Assembly (NCBI RefSeq): GCF_004022215.1
Contig: NZ_SAUZ01000011.1
Location: 106,396 to 170,395 of the forward strand
DNA: 64,000 bases
Reading direction: 5' to 3'
Source: Paenirhodobacter populi
GTDB taxonomy: Bacteria > Pseudomonadota > Alphaproteobacteria > Rhodobacterales > Rhodobacteraceae
Shown: positions 52,726-63,551 of the stretch, piece by piece
Layout: each line of letters opens with the position of its first letter
How positions within the stretch are numbered: the stretch's first letter is position 1
Translations under genes and position numbers: made by a program
The notes under the pieces: model-generated
The model's input: only the letters and a program-made list of their open reading frames with translations
Databases searched by the model: none
What the model was told of the DNA's origin: nothing

Positions 52726-53727
52726 ATGACGGTGAAGGTGGCAATCAACGGCTTCGGCAGGATCGGGCGCAACGTTCTGCGCGCGATCATCGAAGGCGGA
52801 CGGACGGATATCGAGGTCGTGGCGATCAACGACCTTGGCCCGGTGGAAACGAACGCCCATCTGCTGCGGTTCGATTCCGTTCACGGACGCTTCCCCGGCG
52901 AGGTGACTACCGGCGAGGACTGGATCGACGCAGGGCGAGGCCCGATGCAGGTGACCGCGCTGCGCGATCCGGCGGAGCTGCCGTGGTCGGACATCGACGT
53001 GGTGCTGGAATGCACCGGCAAGTTCAACTCGAAGGAAAAATGCGAGGCGCATCTGCAGAATGGTGCGAAGCGGGTGCTGATCTCGGCCCCCGGCGCCGGG
53101 GCGGACAAGACCATCGTCTTCGGCGTGAACGACAAGACCCTGACGAAGGATGATCTTGTCGTCTCGAATGCCTCCTGCACGACGAACTGCCTTGCCCCGG
53201 TAGCGAAGGTGCTGAATGACGCGATCGGCATCCAGAAGGGCTTCATGACCACGATCCACAGCTATACGGGCGATCAGCCGACGCTCGACACGCTGCACAA
53301 GGATCTGTATCGCGCGCGCGCCGCGGCGCTGAGCATGATCCCCACCTCGACCGGGGCGGCGAAGGCCGTGGGGCTGGTGCTGCCGGAATTGCAGGGCAAG
53401 CTTGACGGCGTGGCGATCCGGGTACCGACGCCGAATGTCTCCGCCGTCGATCTGGTGTTCGACGCGCAGCGCCCCACCACGGTCGAAGAGGTGAACGAAG
53501 CCATCCGCGCCGCCGCCGATGGCCCGATGAAGGGCATTCTGGGTTATACGACCTACAAGAACGTCTCGATGGACTTCAACCACGACAGCCATTCCTCGGT
53601 CTTCCATCTGGACCAGACCAAGGTGCTGGAAGGCTCGATGGTGCGCATCCTGTCGTGGTATGACAACGAATGGGGCTTCTCCTGCCGGATGGCCGATACC
53701 GCCGTCGCGATGGGCAAGCTGATCTGA
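52726..53727 (+). CDS. gap: Glyceraldehyde-3-phosphate dehydrogenase, copy 2
   Basis: A 333-residue paralogue of the upstream enzyme with all functional blocks: [27 protein letters not shown] (catalytic Cys), [12 protein letters not shown] and [27 protein letters not shown] has the usual alphaproteobacterial cofactor strand. It has its own promoter with an operator-like palindrome, and a strong ribosome site AAAAGGAGGCGAGG, so it is probably regulated separately from copy 1. A hairpin terminator follows. Confidence 0.95.
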   Translation: MTVKVAINGFGRIGRNVLRAIIEGGRTDIEVVAINDLGPVETNAHLLRFDSVHGRFPGEVTTGEDWIDAGRGPMQVTALRDPAELPWSDIDVVLECTGKFNSKEKCEAHLQNGAKRVLISAPGAGADKTIVFGVNDKTLTKDDLVVSNASCTTNCLAPVAKVLNDAIGIQKGFMTTIHSYTGDQPTLDTLHKDLYRARAAALSMIPTSTGAAKAVGLVLPELQGKLDGVAIRVPTPNVSAVDLVFDAQRPTTVEEVNEAIRAAADGPMKGILGYTTYKNVSMDFNHDSHSSVFHLDQTKVLEGSMVRILSWYDNEWGFSCRMADTAVAMGKLI

Positions 53728-53731
53728 CCCG

Positions 53732-53763
53732 CCGGGGAACGCCGCCGCGTGGGCGTTTCCCGG
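53732..53763 (+). terminator. Hairpin terminator after gap copy 2
   Basis: CCGGGGAACGCC pairs with GGCGTTTCCCGG (one G-T pair) around an 8-base loop, 5 bases after the stop. Only a short T cluster follows (GCGTTTGCC). Confidence 0.6.
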
Positions 53764-53830
53764 GCGTTTGCCGGTTTCATGGGCCGTTCGCCGCCGGACG
53801 CCCTTGACCCTGTGTGGAATACACCAAATT

Positions 53831-53848
53831 GTAACGGACAGATGACAG
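53831..53848. promoter_or_regulatory. Pho-box-like site upstream of the Na/Pi cotransporter
   Basis: On the minus strand the site reads CTGTCAT-CTGT-CCGTTAC, two 7-mers with a 4-base spacer as in the PhoB consensus CTGTCAT-N4-CTGTCAT; the first is perfect and the second matches about 4 of 7. It lies 37-54 bases before the GTG start of the transporter. Confidence 0.45.
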
Positions 53849-53884
53849 TTTGACGTATCTCCAGCCCTGAGGGGTCGCTCCGCC

Positions 53885-55528
53885 GTGCAGTCCATCCTCG
53901 TCTTCCTGCAGATGGCCGGCGCCGTGGCGCTGCTGCTGTTCGGCCTGCGTCTGGTGCGCGAGGGCGTGACGGAGGCGTTCGGCATGCGGCTGCGGATGAT
54001 TCTGGGCCGGGGCACGAAATCTGGCATCAAGGCTTTCTGTTCCGGTCTGGTGGCGACGCTCGGGCTGCAAAGCTCCACCGCAACGGCGCTGATGACGGCA
54101 TCTTTTGTCGAGCGGGAGATGATTCTCCCCCGGATGGCGCAGATCGTCCTATTGGGCGCGAATGTCGGCACGGCGCTGACGGCGGTTCTGGTGGCGGCGG
54201 GGATGCAGGTGCTGGCGCCGGTGCTGATTCTGGTGGGCTATCTGACGGGGCGGCGCAAGGGCCCGGCGTGGAGCGGCGGCGGGCGGGCGCTGATCGGGCT
54301 CGGGCTGATGCTGCTGTCGCTGGGGCTCCTGGACATCGCGACCGAGCCGTTGCGCGATGCGCCGGCGCTGGCCGCCTTTCTGTCGCTGCTGGATGGCGCC
54401 TGGCCCGTCGCTGCGGCGGTCGCCGCGGTGCTGGCGGTGATCTGTTCCTCGTCCCTCGCGGTGGTGATGCTGGTGCTGAGCCTGTCGCTGCCGCCGGATC
54501 TGGCGGTGGCGATGGTGCTGGGCGCGAATGTCGGCGGGGCGGTGACGCCGGTGCTGGCGACGGCGGCGGCCGGGGTCGCGGCGCGGCGGGTGGCGGTCGG
54601 CAACCTGCTCGTCCGCGCGATCGGGGTGCTGGTCGCCCTGCCCTTCTGCGCCCCCATCGGTGCGGCGATGACGGCCCTGCCGCTGCGCACCGGGCTCGCC
54701 GTGGAATTCCATCTGCTCTTCAATCTGGCGCTGGCGGTGCTGGTCTGGCCCTTTGTCGGCCGCCTCGCCGCCTTCATCGCGCGGATGCTGCCGGAACAGG
54801 AAACGCCCGGAGAGATCCGCCCGCAATGGCTGGACGACTCCGCGCTGGAAACACCCACCGTCGCGCTGGCGGGCGCAAGCCGCGAGGCGCTTGCCATCGG
54901 CGATCTGGTGGAACGGATGATGCAGCAGACGCAGATCGCCTTCCAGAAGAACGACGCCGCGCCGCTGGCCGAGGTCGGCCAGCTCGAAGAGCGTGTCGAC
55001 CGGCTGCAGCAGGAGGTGAAGGCTTACCTCTCGCGCCTCGGCCGCGCCGCGGATGATGAAGACCGCCGCCGCGCCATCGTCATCCTCGATTATGTCATCA
55101 ACCTCGAGCATATCGGCGACATCATCGACAAGGGCCTCGCCCCCGAGGTGCGCAAGAAGGTCGGCCTGCGGCTGCGCTTTTCCGACGAAGGCTATGCCGA
55201 GCTGAACACCATGTTCCTGATGACGCTGGAAAATCTGCGCGTCGGGCAGACGATCTTCATGACCCGGGACCGCACGCTGGCGCGCCGGATGATGGAGGTG
55301 AAGGTCGACATCCGCAAGCTCGAACGCCTGTCGTCGCAGCGCCATCTGATGCGGCTGCGCGAGGGGCATTCGGAAAGCCAGCAGACCTCGTCGCTGCATC
55401 TGGACATGCTGCGCGACTTGAAACGGGTCAACGCCCATATCGTGTCGGTCGCGCATCCGATTCTGGATGAGGAAGGGCTGCTGATCGAAAGCCGCCTGAA
55501 GAAGGCGCCGCAGCCCGCCCCGACCTGA
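53885..55528 (+). CDS. Na/Pi cotransporter family protein with C-terminal PhoU-like domain
   Basis: A 547-residue protein. Two inverted membrane halves carry the SLC34/NptA motifs GLQSSTATALM (QSS) and CSSSLAVVMLVLSLS; about eight to ten hydrophobic helices end near residue 300. Residues 330-535 form a helical PhoU-like domain (EERVDRLQQEVKAYLSRLGR, IVILDYVINLEHIGDIIDKGL). It would carry phosphate with sodium, possibly in export. The start is GTG 53885 after AGGGGT. A Pho-box-like site upstream suggests phosphate control. Confidence 0.92.
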   Translation: MQSILVFLQMAGAVALLLFGLRLVREGVTEAFGMRLRMILGRGTKSGIKAFCSGLVATLGLQSSTATALMTASFVEREMILPRMAQIVLLGANVGTALTAVLVAAGMQVLAPVLILVGYLTGRRKGPAWSGGGRALIGLGLMLLSLGLLDIATEPLRDAPALAAFLSLLDGAWPVAAAVAAVLAVICSSSLAVVMLVLSLSLPPDLAVAMVLGANVGGAVTPVLATAAAGVAARRVAVGNLLVRAIGVLVALPFCAPIGAAMTALPLRTGLAVEFHLLFNLALAVLVWPFVGRLAAFIARMLPEQETPGEIRPQWLDDSALETPTVALAGASREALAIGDLVERMMQQTQIAFQKNDAAPLAEVGQLEERVDRLQQEVKAYLSRLGRAADDEDRRRAIVILDYVINLEHIGDIIDKGLAPEVRKKVGLRLRFSDEGYAELNTMFLMTLENLRVGQTIFMTRDRTLARRMMEVKVDIRKLERLSSQRHLMRLREGHSESQQTSSLHLDMLRDLKRVNAHIVSVAHPILDEEGLLIESRLKKAPQPAPT

Positions 55529-55550
55529 CGGGTTCACCCGCGTGTTGCAA

Positions 55551-55578
55551 AAGCCCTGCGCCCGGGGGTGCAGGGCTT
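55551..55578. terminator. Bidirectional terminator between converging genes
   Basis: A perfect 9-bp stem AAGCCCTGC / GCAGGGCTT with a 10-base loop lies between the Na/Pi cotransporter and glycerate kinase stops. On the minus strand it is followed by TTGC, giving TTTT with the stem end. Confidence 0.65.
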
Positions 55579-55587
55579 CTGTCTGGA

Positions 55588-56847
55588 TCAGCGGATCAGG
55601 ATCGCGCGGAAATCGTTGACATTGGTGCCGGTCGGCCCCGGGGCGAACAAATCCCCCAGCCGCTCGAAGGCGGTATAGGCGTCGTTGTCGGCCAGCAGCG
55701 CCAGCGGATCCGATCCCGCCTCGCGCAGCCGCGCCATCGCCGCGCCATCGGTGAAGGCCCCGGCATTGCTTTCGCTGCCGTCGATCCCGTCGGTATCGGC
55801 GGCCAGCGCCGCGAAGGGCAGCCCTTCGGATGCCAGTGCTAGCGACAGCAGGAATTCGCTGTTGCGCCCGCCCCGCCCCTCGCCGCGCAGGGTCACGGTG
55901 GTTTCGCCGCCCGAAAGGATCACCACCGGCGCCTCGAAAGGCCGCGAGCGGGTCGCCACCTCGCGCGCGATGGCGGCGTGCATGCGGGCGATCTCGCGCG
56001 CCTCGCCCTCGATCGCGTCGGACAGGATCACCGCGGGAATCCCCGCCGCCTCGGCCCGCGCCGCCGCCGCTTCGAGCGAGATCCCCGCCGAGGCGATCAC
56101 CCGCACCTCATTGCGCGCGAAAACCGGATCGGCGGCATCGGGCGGCAGGCCCGCGTCCCCGGCCAGCCAGTCCGCCACCTTCGGCGGCAGCTCGATGCGC
56201 CAGTTGCGCACCAGCGTCCGCGCCTGTTCGCGGCTGAGCGTCCCCGGCACCGTCGGACCCGAGGCCACCTGCGAGGGATCGTCCCCCGGCACGTCCGACA
56301 CGATCAGCGACACCACCCGCGCGGGCGCCGCCGCCTGCGCCAGCCGCCCGGCCTTGATGTCCGACACCTGCGCGCGGATCGCGTTCATCACCGAAATCGG
56401 CGCGCCCGAGGCCAGAAGCGCCCGGTTCAGATCCTGTTCATCCGCCAGCGTCAGATCGCCGGGCGGCGCCGGCAGCAGGGCCGAGCCCCCGCCGCAGACC
56501 AGCGCGATGACCAGATCATCCTCGGTCAGCCCGGACACCGCCTCCAGCAGCGCGGCCGAGGCGGCAAGCCCCGGTTCGTCCGGCACGGGATGCGCGGCCT
56601 CCATCACCCGGATATGTTCCGTTTCGCAGCCATAGCCGTAGCGCGTCACGACGACGCCGGACACCGGCCCCTGCCACAGCCCCTCGAACGCGGCGGCGAG
56701 CTGCGCCGCCCCCTTGCCCGCGCCAACGACGACGGTGCGCCCGCGCGGCCGTTCCGGCAGATGCGCCGCCAGCGCCGCCTGCGGATCCGCGGCCTGCACC
56801 GCCGCATCGAAAAGCCCCGTCAGAAACGCGCGATCTTCGCTGTTCAT
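55588..56847 (-). CDS. Glycerate 2-kinase (MOFRL family; TtuD/GckA-type)
   Basis: A 419-residue enzyme phosphorylating D-glycerate in serine, tartrate or glyoxylate metabolism. VVGAGKGAAQLAAAFE is the N-terminal nucleotide-binding block, VCGGGSALLPAPPGDLTLAD the conserved GGGSAL region, and LSGGETTVTLRGEGRGGRNSEFLLSLAL the MOFRL signature, ending with GPTGTNVNDFRAIL. Older annotations call this family hydroxypyruvate reductase. Neighbours do not define the pathway here. Confidence 0.92.
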   Translation of the reverse strand: MNSEDRAFLTGLFDAAVQAADPQAALAAHLPERPRGRTVVVGAGKGAAQLAAAFEGLWQGPVSGVVVTRYGYGCETEHIRVMEAAHPVPDEPGLAASAALLEAVSGLTEDDLVIALVCGGGSALLPAPPGDLTLADEQDLNRALLASGAPISVMNAIRAQVSDIKAGRLAQAAAPARVVSLIVSDVPGDDPSQVASGPTVPGTLSREQARTLVRNWRIELPPKVADWLAGDAGLPPDAADPVFARNEVRVIASAGISLEAAAARAEAAGIPAVILSDAIEGEAREIARMHAAIAREVATRSRPFEAPVVILSGGETTVTLRGEGRGGRNSEFLLSLALASEGLPFAALAADTDGIDGSESNAGAFTDGAAMARLREAGSDPLALLADNDAYTAFERLGDLFAPGPTGTNVNDFRAILIR

Positions 56848-56910
56848 TCCATCTTCCTCCCATCCGGTCCGCGCAGATTGCCGCCCCTTCCGGCAGCCTG
56901 CAAGAGCGCC

Positions 56911-57405
56911 CTACCGCCCCAGCCGCTCGCGCAGCTTTTCAGCCACCGCCGCGGGCACGAAATTCGTCACATCGCCGTCGAGCCGGGCGATCTCCTTCAC
57001 CAGCTTCGAGGCGATCGCCTGCCGCCGCACATCCGCCATCAGGAAGGCCGTCTCGATCTTGGCGTCCAGCGCGCGGTTCATCCCCACCATCTGGAATTCA
57101 TATTCGAAATCCGCCACCGCGCGCAGGCCGCGGATGATGACATTCGCCCCCACGTCCTGGGCGCAATGGATCAGCAGGTTCTCGAACGGATGCACGACGA
57201 TCTCGCAGCCAGGGGGGATGCTCAGGCAGGCGCATTCCGCCTCGATCATCTCGACCCGTTCCTCGAGCGAGAACAGCGGCCCCTTGTCGCGGTTGATCGC
57301 CACGCCGATCACCAGCCGGTCGACAAGCGCCGTCGCCCGATGGATGATGTCCATATGCCCGAGCGTCACCGGATCGAATGTTCCTGGGTAAAGTCCGATG
57401 CGCAT
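56911..57405 (-). CDS. coaD: Phosphopantetheine adenylyltransferase
   Basis: Fourth step of coenzyme A synthesis. The 164-residue protein has the T/HxGH nucleotidyltransferase motif in YPGTFDPVTLGHMDII, the RGLRAVADFEYEFQMVGMN substrate block, and ends with the family pattern ISSxLVKEIA in the form IASKLVKEIARLDGDV. The normal Ser-Ser of ISS is Ala-Ser here, a mild change. The start ATG 57405 has GAGGACCAACCCG upstream. Confidence 0.95.
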   Translation of the reverse strand: MRIGLYPGTFDPVTLGHMDIIHRATALVDRLVIGVAINRDKGPLFSLEERVEMIEAECACLSIPPGCEIVVHPFENLLIHCAQDVGANVIIRGLRAVADFEYEFQMVGMNRALDAKIETAFLMADVRRQAIASKLVKEIARLDGDVTNFVPAAVAEKLRERLGR

Positions 57406-57526
57406 CGGGTTGGTCCTCCTCAGTCATCCCGCAATGGCGCGGATGGGCGCACGCAACAATATCGCGCGCGCTTTTGCAAGCGCCGAGCGTCGGCGGCGGC
57501 GCAGTTCGGCGCGCCGCCATGCGGGA

Positions 57527-57961
57527 TCAGGTCCCCATGATCATCCCGGTCAGGGCTTCCTTTTCCATGTGCAGCGCCTCGAGCCGCGCCTTGACCGCAT
57601 CCCCGATCGAGATCAGGCCGACCATCTCCCCTTCCTCGATCACCGGCAGGTGGCGGAAGCGGCCGGCGGTCATGCGTTCCAGAACGTCCTCGATCGTGTC
57701 GGTACGGGTGCAGGACACGATCTTGCGCGTCATGATCGCATCGACCGTCAGCTCCAGCGCCGCCGCGCCCTGCCGGCCCACCTCGCGCACGATGTCGCGT
57801 TCCGACAGCATGCCGTCGGCATGCCGGTCCGCGCCCGAAACGACAACCGCCCCGATCCGCTTTTCCGACAGAAGCCGCGCCGCGGCGGTGATCGTCATTT
57901 CGGGCGGCACGGTGATGACGCTGGCATCGCCCTTGCTTTTCAGTATCTGAAGAACTTGCAT
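57527..57961 (-). CDS. CBS-domain pair protein
   Basis: A 144-residue cytoplasmic protein made of two CBS domains: residues 5-65 (VITVPPEMTITAAARLLSEKRIGAVVVS, GMLSERDIVR) and 72-130 (IMTRKIVSCTRTDTIEDVLERMTAGRFRHLPVIEEGEMVGLISIGDAVK). The pair should bind an adenine nucleotide. The start ATG 57961 has GGGGGAGG upstream. No linked enzyme or channel is present, and its role is unknown. Confidence 0.92.
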   Translation of the reverse strand: MQVLQILKSKGDASVITVPPEMTITAAARLLSEKRIGAVVVSGADRHADGMLSERDIVREVGRQGAAALELTVDAIMTRKIVSCTRTDTIEDVLERMTAGRFRHLPVIEEGEMVGLISIGDAVKARLEALHMEKEALTGMIMGT

Positions 57962-58129
57962 ATCATCCTCCCCCAATGATGTCCGGTCAGCGTCACAAGC
58001 ATGTGCAGTTCTGTCAAGCGGCGTGGGCCAAGGCGGTTGTGGCGGGGGCCGTCCCGCGGCTAATCTCGGCCGACTGACTTCGGGGAAGGCGACATGCCCA
58101 TCCCCGAAGCGAAACCAAAGGAGGAGAGA

Positions 58130-59167
58130 ATGACCGAAACCTGGATGTCCGCCCGCAAGGTCGGGCGCGCGGGCTGGCTGACCTTCACCCGGCCGCAGGC
58201 GCTGAACGCGCTCGACGGCGGGATGGCGGCGGTCGTGGTGCAGGCGCTGCGGGACTGGCGCAACGATCCCGAGGTCGATCTGGTGATGATCGACGCCGAG
58301 GGCCCGCGTGCCTTTTGCGCCGGGGGCGACATCGCGGCGGTCTGGCACGCCGCCCGGCGCGGCGATTTCCGCACCGGCGCGGAGTTCTTTCGCGACGAAT
58401 ACCGGATGAACGCGCTGATCGCGGAATATCCAAAGCCGGTCATCGCCTTCATGCAGGGGTTCACCATGGGCGGCGGGGTCGGCGTCGGCGGCCATGCGCG
58501 CCACCGGATCGTCGGCGAAACCACCAAGATCGCGATGCCGGAAACCGGGATCGGGCTGGTCCCCGACGTGGGCGGGACGCTGATCCTTGCACGCGCGCCG
58601 GGGCGCATCGGCGAATATCTGGGCGTGACCGGCAGCCGGATCGAGGCGGCGGATGCGCTGCTTGCGGGCTTCGCGGATCTGTATATCCCCGAGGCGGAAT
58701 GGCCATCGCTCAAGGCGCGGCTGGCGGAAACCGGCGATCCCGGCGTGCTGCCCTCGGGCCATGTCCCGCCGCCCGGCCGCCTTGCCGACCTGCAGGCCGA
58801 GATCGACCGGATCTTTGCCCTGCCCGACATGCGCGCGATCATCGACGCGCTGGAAGCGACCGGAACCGCTTTCGCCGCCGAGACGCTGGCCGTCCTGCGC
58901 CGCAACTGCGCACTGTCCGAAGAGGCGACCTTGCGGCTGGTGCGGATGACCCGCGAAACGCCGACGATCCGCGATGCGCTGTCGAACGAATTCCGCTTCA
59001 CCCTGCGGGCGGCGAAACGCGGCGAGTTCATCGAGGGCGTGCGCGCCCAGTTGATCGAAAAGGACCGGAACCCGAACTGGACCTGGACGCTTGATACCCT
59101 GCCCGCGGCGAAACCGGACGAGATGCTCGCCCCCCTGCCTGCGGAGTGGCGCATCGATTTCATATGA
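58130..59167 (+). CDS. 3-hydroxyisobutyryl-CoA hydrolase
   Basis: A 345-residue crotonase-fold enzyme of valine breakdown. RPQALNALDGGM, FCAGGDIAAVWHAARRGD and GFTMGGGVGVGGHARHRIVGETTKIAMPETGIGLVPDVGGT are the hydrolase-type signature; the Glu/Asp pair of that last block is the catalytic site. It is longer than enoyl-CoA hydratases and keeps the C-terminal helical region. GAGGAGAGA precedes the start ATG 58130. mmsB follows after 15 bases, which supports the assignment. Confidence 0.92.
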   Translation: MTETWMSARKVGRAGWLTFTRPQALNALDGGMAAVVVQALRDWRNDPEVDLVMIDAEGPRAFCAGGDIAAVWHAARRGDFRTGAEFFRDEYRMNALIAEYPKPVIAFMQGFTMGGGVGVGGHARHRIVGETTKIAMPETGIGLVPDVGGTLILARAPGRIGEYLGVTGSRIEAADALLAGFADLYIPEAEWPSLKARLAETGDPGVLPSGHVPPPGRLADLQAEIDRIFALPDMRAIIDALEATGTAFAAETLAVLRRNCALSEEATLRLVRMTRETPTIRDALSNEFRFTLRAAKRGEFIEGVRAQLIEKDRNPNWTWTLDTLPAAKPDEMLAPLPAEWRIDFI

Positions 59168-59182
59168 ACGGGTGAGGACAGC

Positions 59183-60055
59183 ATGAAGATCGCATTCATC
59201 GGTCTTGGCGGCATGGGCGCGCGGATGGCCGCCAATCTGGTGGAGGCCGGCCATCAGGTCACCGGCTACGACCCCGAGGCCCCGGCTCCCGAGGGCGTCA
59301 CCGCCGCCGCAAGCGCGCCGGAGGCGGTCGAGGGCGCGGATGTGGTCATGACCATGCTGCCCGATGCGCAGGGGCTGCGCGTCACCGCGGCGACGGTGAT
59401 CCCGGCGATGCGCGAAGGGGCGGTGCTGTGCGATTGCTCGACCGTCGATGTCGACACCGCCCGCGCGATCGCGGCCGAGGCGCTGGCGGCGGGGCTTCAT
59501 CCCGTCGATGCGCCCTTTTCCGGCGGACGGATCGGGGCCGAGGAAGGGCGGCTGTTCTTCATGGTCGGCGGCACGGACGAGGCGGTCACCCGGGTCATGC
59601 CGCTTCTGGACATTCTCGGCCAGAGGGTGGTCCATTGCGGCGGATCGGGCACCGGGCAGGCGGCGAAGCTGATCAACAACATGATGCTGGGCGTCGGCAT
59701 GATCGCCACCTGCGAGGCTTTTGCACTGGCAGACAAGCTCGATCTCGACCGGCAGAAGATGTATGAGGTGGTGTCCAATTCCTCGGGGCGGAACTGGTCG
59801 CTGGAGGCCTATTGTCCGGCCCCGGGCGTTGGCCCGAAGACGCCGGCCGACAATGGCTACCTGCCCGGATTTTCATCGGAATTCATGCTGGGCGATCTGC
59901 GGATGGCGCAGCTTTCGGCGCAAAGCGCCGATGCCGACACGCCGATGGCCGCGCTGGCGACCGAGCTTTACGCCCGTTTCGTCGAGGAGGAAGGCGGCGC
60001 GGGCAAGGATTTCTCCGCCATGCTGCCGCGGTTCGAAAAACGCGGCCACGCCTGA
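59183..60055 (+). CDS. mmsB: 3-hydroxyisobutyrate dehydrogenase
   Basis: A 290-residue NAD-dependent enzyme acting after the hydrolase in valine catabolism. IAFIGLGGMGARMAANL is the Rossmann motif, DAPFSGGRIGAEEGRLFFMVGG the substrate loop, and GTGQAAKLINNMMLGVGMIATCEAF carries the catalytic Lys. NGYLPGFSSEFMLGDLRMA fits the C-terminal domain. It is co-oriented with the 3-hydroxyisobutyryl-CoA hydrolase gene. Confidence 0.94.
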   Translation: MKIAFIGLGGMGARMAANLVEAGHQVTGYDPEAPAPEGVTAAASAPEAVEGADVVMTMLPDAQGLRVTAATVIPAMREGAVLCDCSTVDVDTARAIAAEALAAGLHPVDAPFSGGRIGAEEGRLFFMVGGTDEAVTRVMPLLDILGQRVVHCGGSGTGQAAKLINNMMLGVGMIATCEAFALADKLDLDRQKMYEVVSNSSGRNWSLEAYCPAPGVGPKTPADNGYLPGFSSEFMLGDLRMAQLSAQSADADTPMAALATELYARFVEEEGGAGKDFSAMLPRFEKRGHA

Positions 60056-60118
60056 CACCGCCGCGATGGAAACGCCGGCACCCGGCGTATAATCCGCACC
60101 ATCGCAAGGAGAGCAGTC

Positions 60119-60493
60119 ATGCGAATGAAGAACGCCATCCTGATCGCCGCGACCACGGCCTTCACGCTCGGCCTCGCCGCGCCCGCCGTCATGGCGCAGC
60201 AGCCGGGACCGCAGCAGAAGCCCGTCGCGGCTGTCGGATGCCAGCAGGGGCAGAAGCAACCCTGCGCCAAACAAGTCGCCGCCAAACCCGCGCCCCAGAC
60301 GGCGCAGACGGCGCCGCGCATCGGCGATTCCGCGCGCAAGGCGCCGCCTTTGCAGCAGGCAAGGAACAGCCGCCTTCCAGCCCCGCCGAAGAACCAGCAT
60401 TACCGCGTTCTCGATGACCGCGTGGTGCGGGTCGACGACAAGACGATGAAGGTCGTCGCCGTCATCGGCATGGTGAAAGACATCCTGAAATGA
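60119..60493 (+). CDS. Secreted basic protein of unknown function
   Basis: A 124-residue protein with a signal peptide (MKNAILIAATTAFTLGLAAPAVMA), a low-complexity Gln/Pro/Ala/Lys middle with two Cys (GCQQGQKQPCAK), and a more ordered C-terminus HYRVLDDRVVRVDDKTMKVVAVIGMVKDILK. The C-terminal part resembles short periplasmic beta motifs, but I cannot name the family. The start is at ATG 60119 or 60125, after AAGGAGAGC. It is convergent with uvrA. Confidence 0.7.
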   Translation: MRMKNAILIAATTAFTLGLAAPAVMAQQPGPQQKPVAAVGCQQGQKQPCAKQVAAKPAPQTAQTAPRIGDSARKAPPLQQARNSRLPAPPKNQHYRVLDDRVVRVDDKTMKVVAVIGMVKDILK

Positions 60494-60499
60494 CCGGAG

Positions 60500-60526
60500 G
60501 CCCGCCGGTTCGCCCGCCCGGCGGGC
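60500..60526. terminator. GC hairpin between converging genes
   Basis: GCCCGCCG (60500-60507) pairs with CGGCGGGC (60519-60526) between the secreted protein and uvrA stops. There is no T-run. Confidence 0.4.
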
Positions 60527-60529
60527 ACC

Positions 60530-63400
<2,871 letters not shown>

Positions 63401-63457
63401 GACTGTCCCCGGTTAACCCTTCCCTAGATAGGGGACCGGAGGCGAGTCTCCAATAAA

Positions 63458-63479
63458 ATAATACGAACGGAAAGAGAAC
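63458..63479 (-). promoter_or_regulatory. LexA (SOS) box and -10 of uvrA
   Basis: GAAC-N7-GAAC at 63465-63479 reads GTTC-TCTTTCC-GTTC on the coding strand, the direct-repeat LexA site of Rhodobacter and other alphaproteobacteria. TATTAT at 63458-63463 follows directly as a -10 element, so LexA would cover the promoter. The site is about 65-80 bases before the uvrA ATG. Confidence 0.8.
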
Positions 63480-63551
63480 ATTTTCACACCCTGCGCGGGT
63501 GGACCGGGGCCGCGCCCGCTTTTTCAGCGCGGCACGGCCCCGGGAGCGCGA

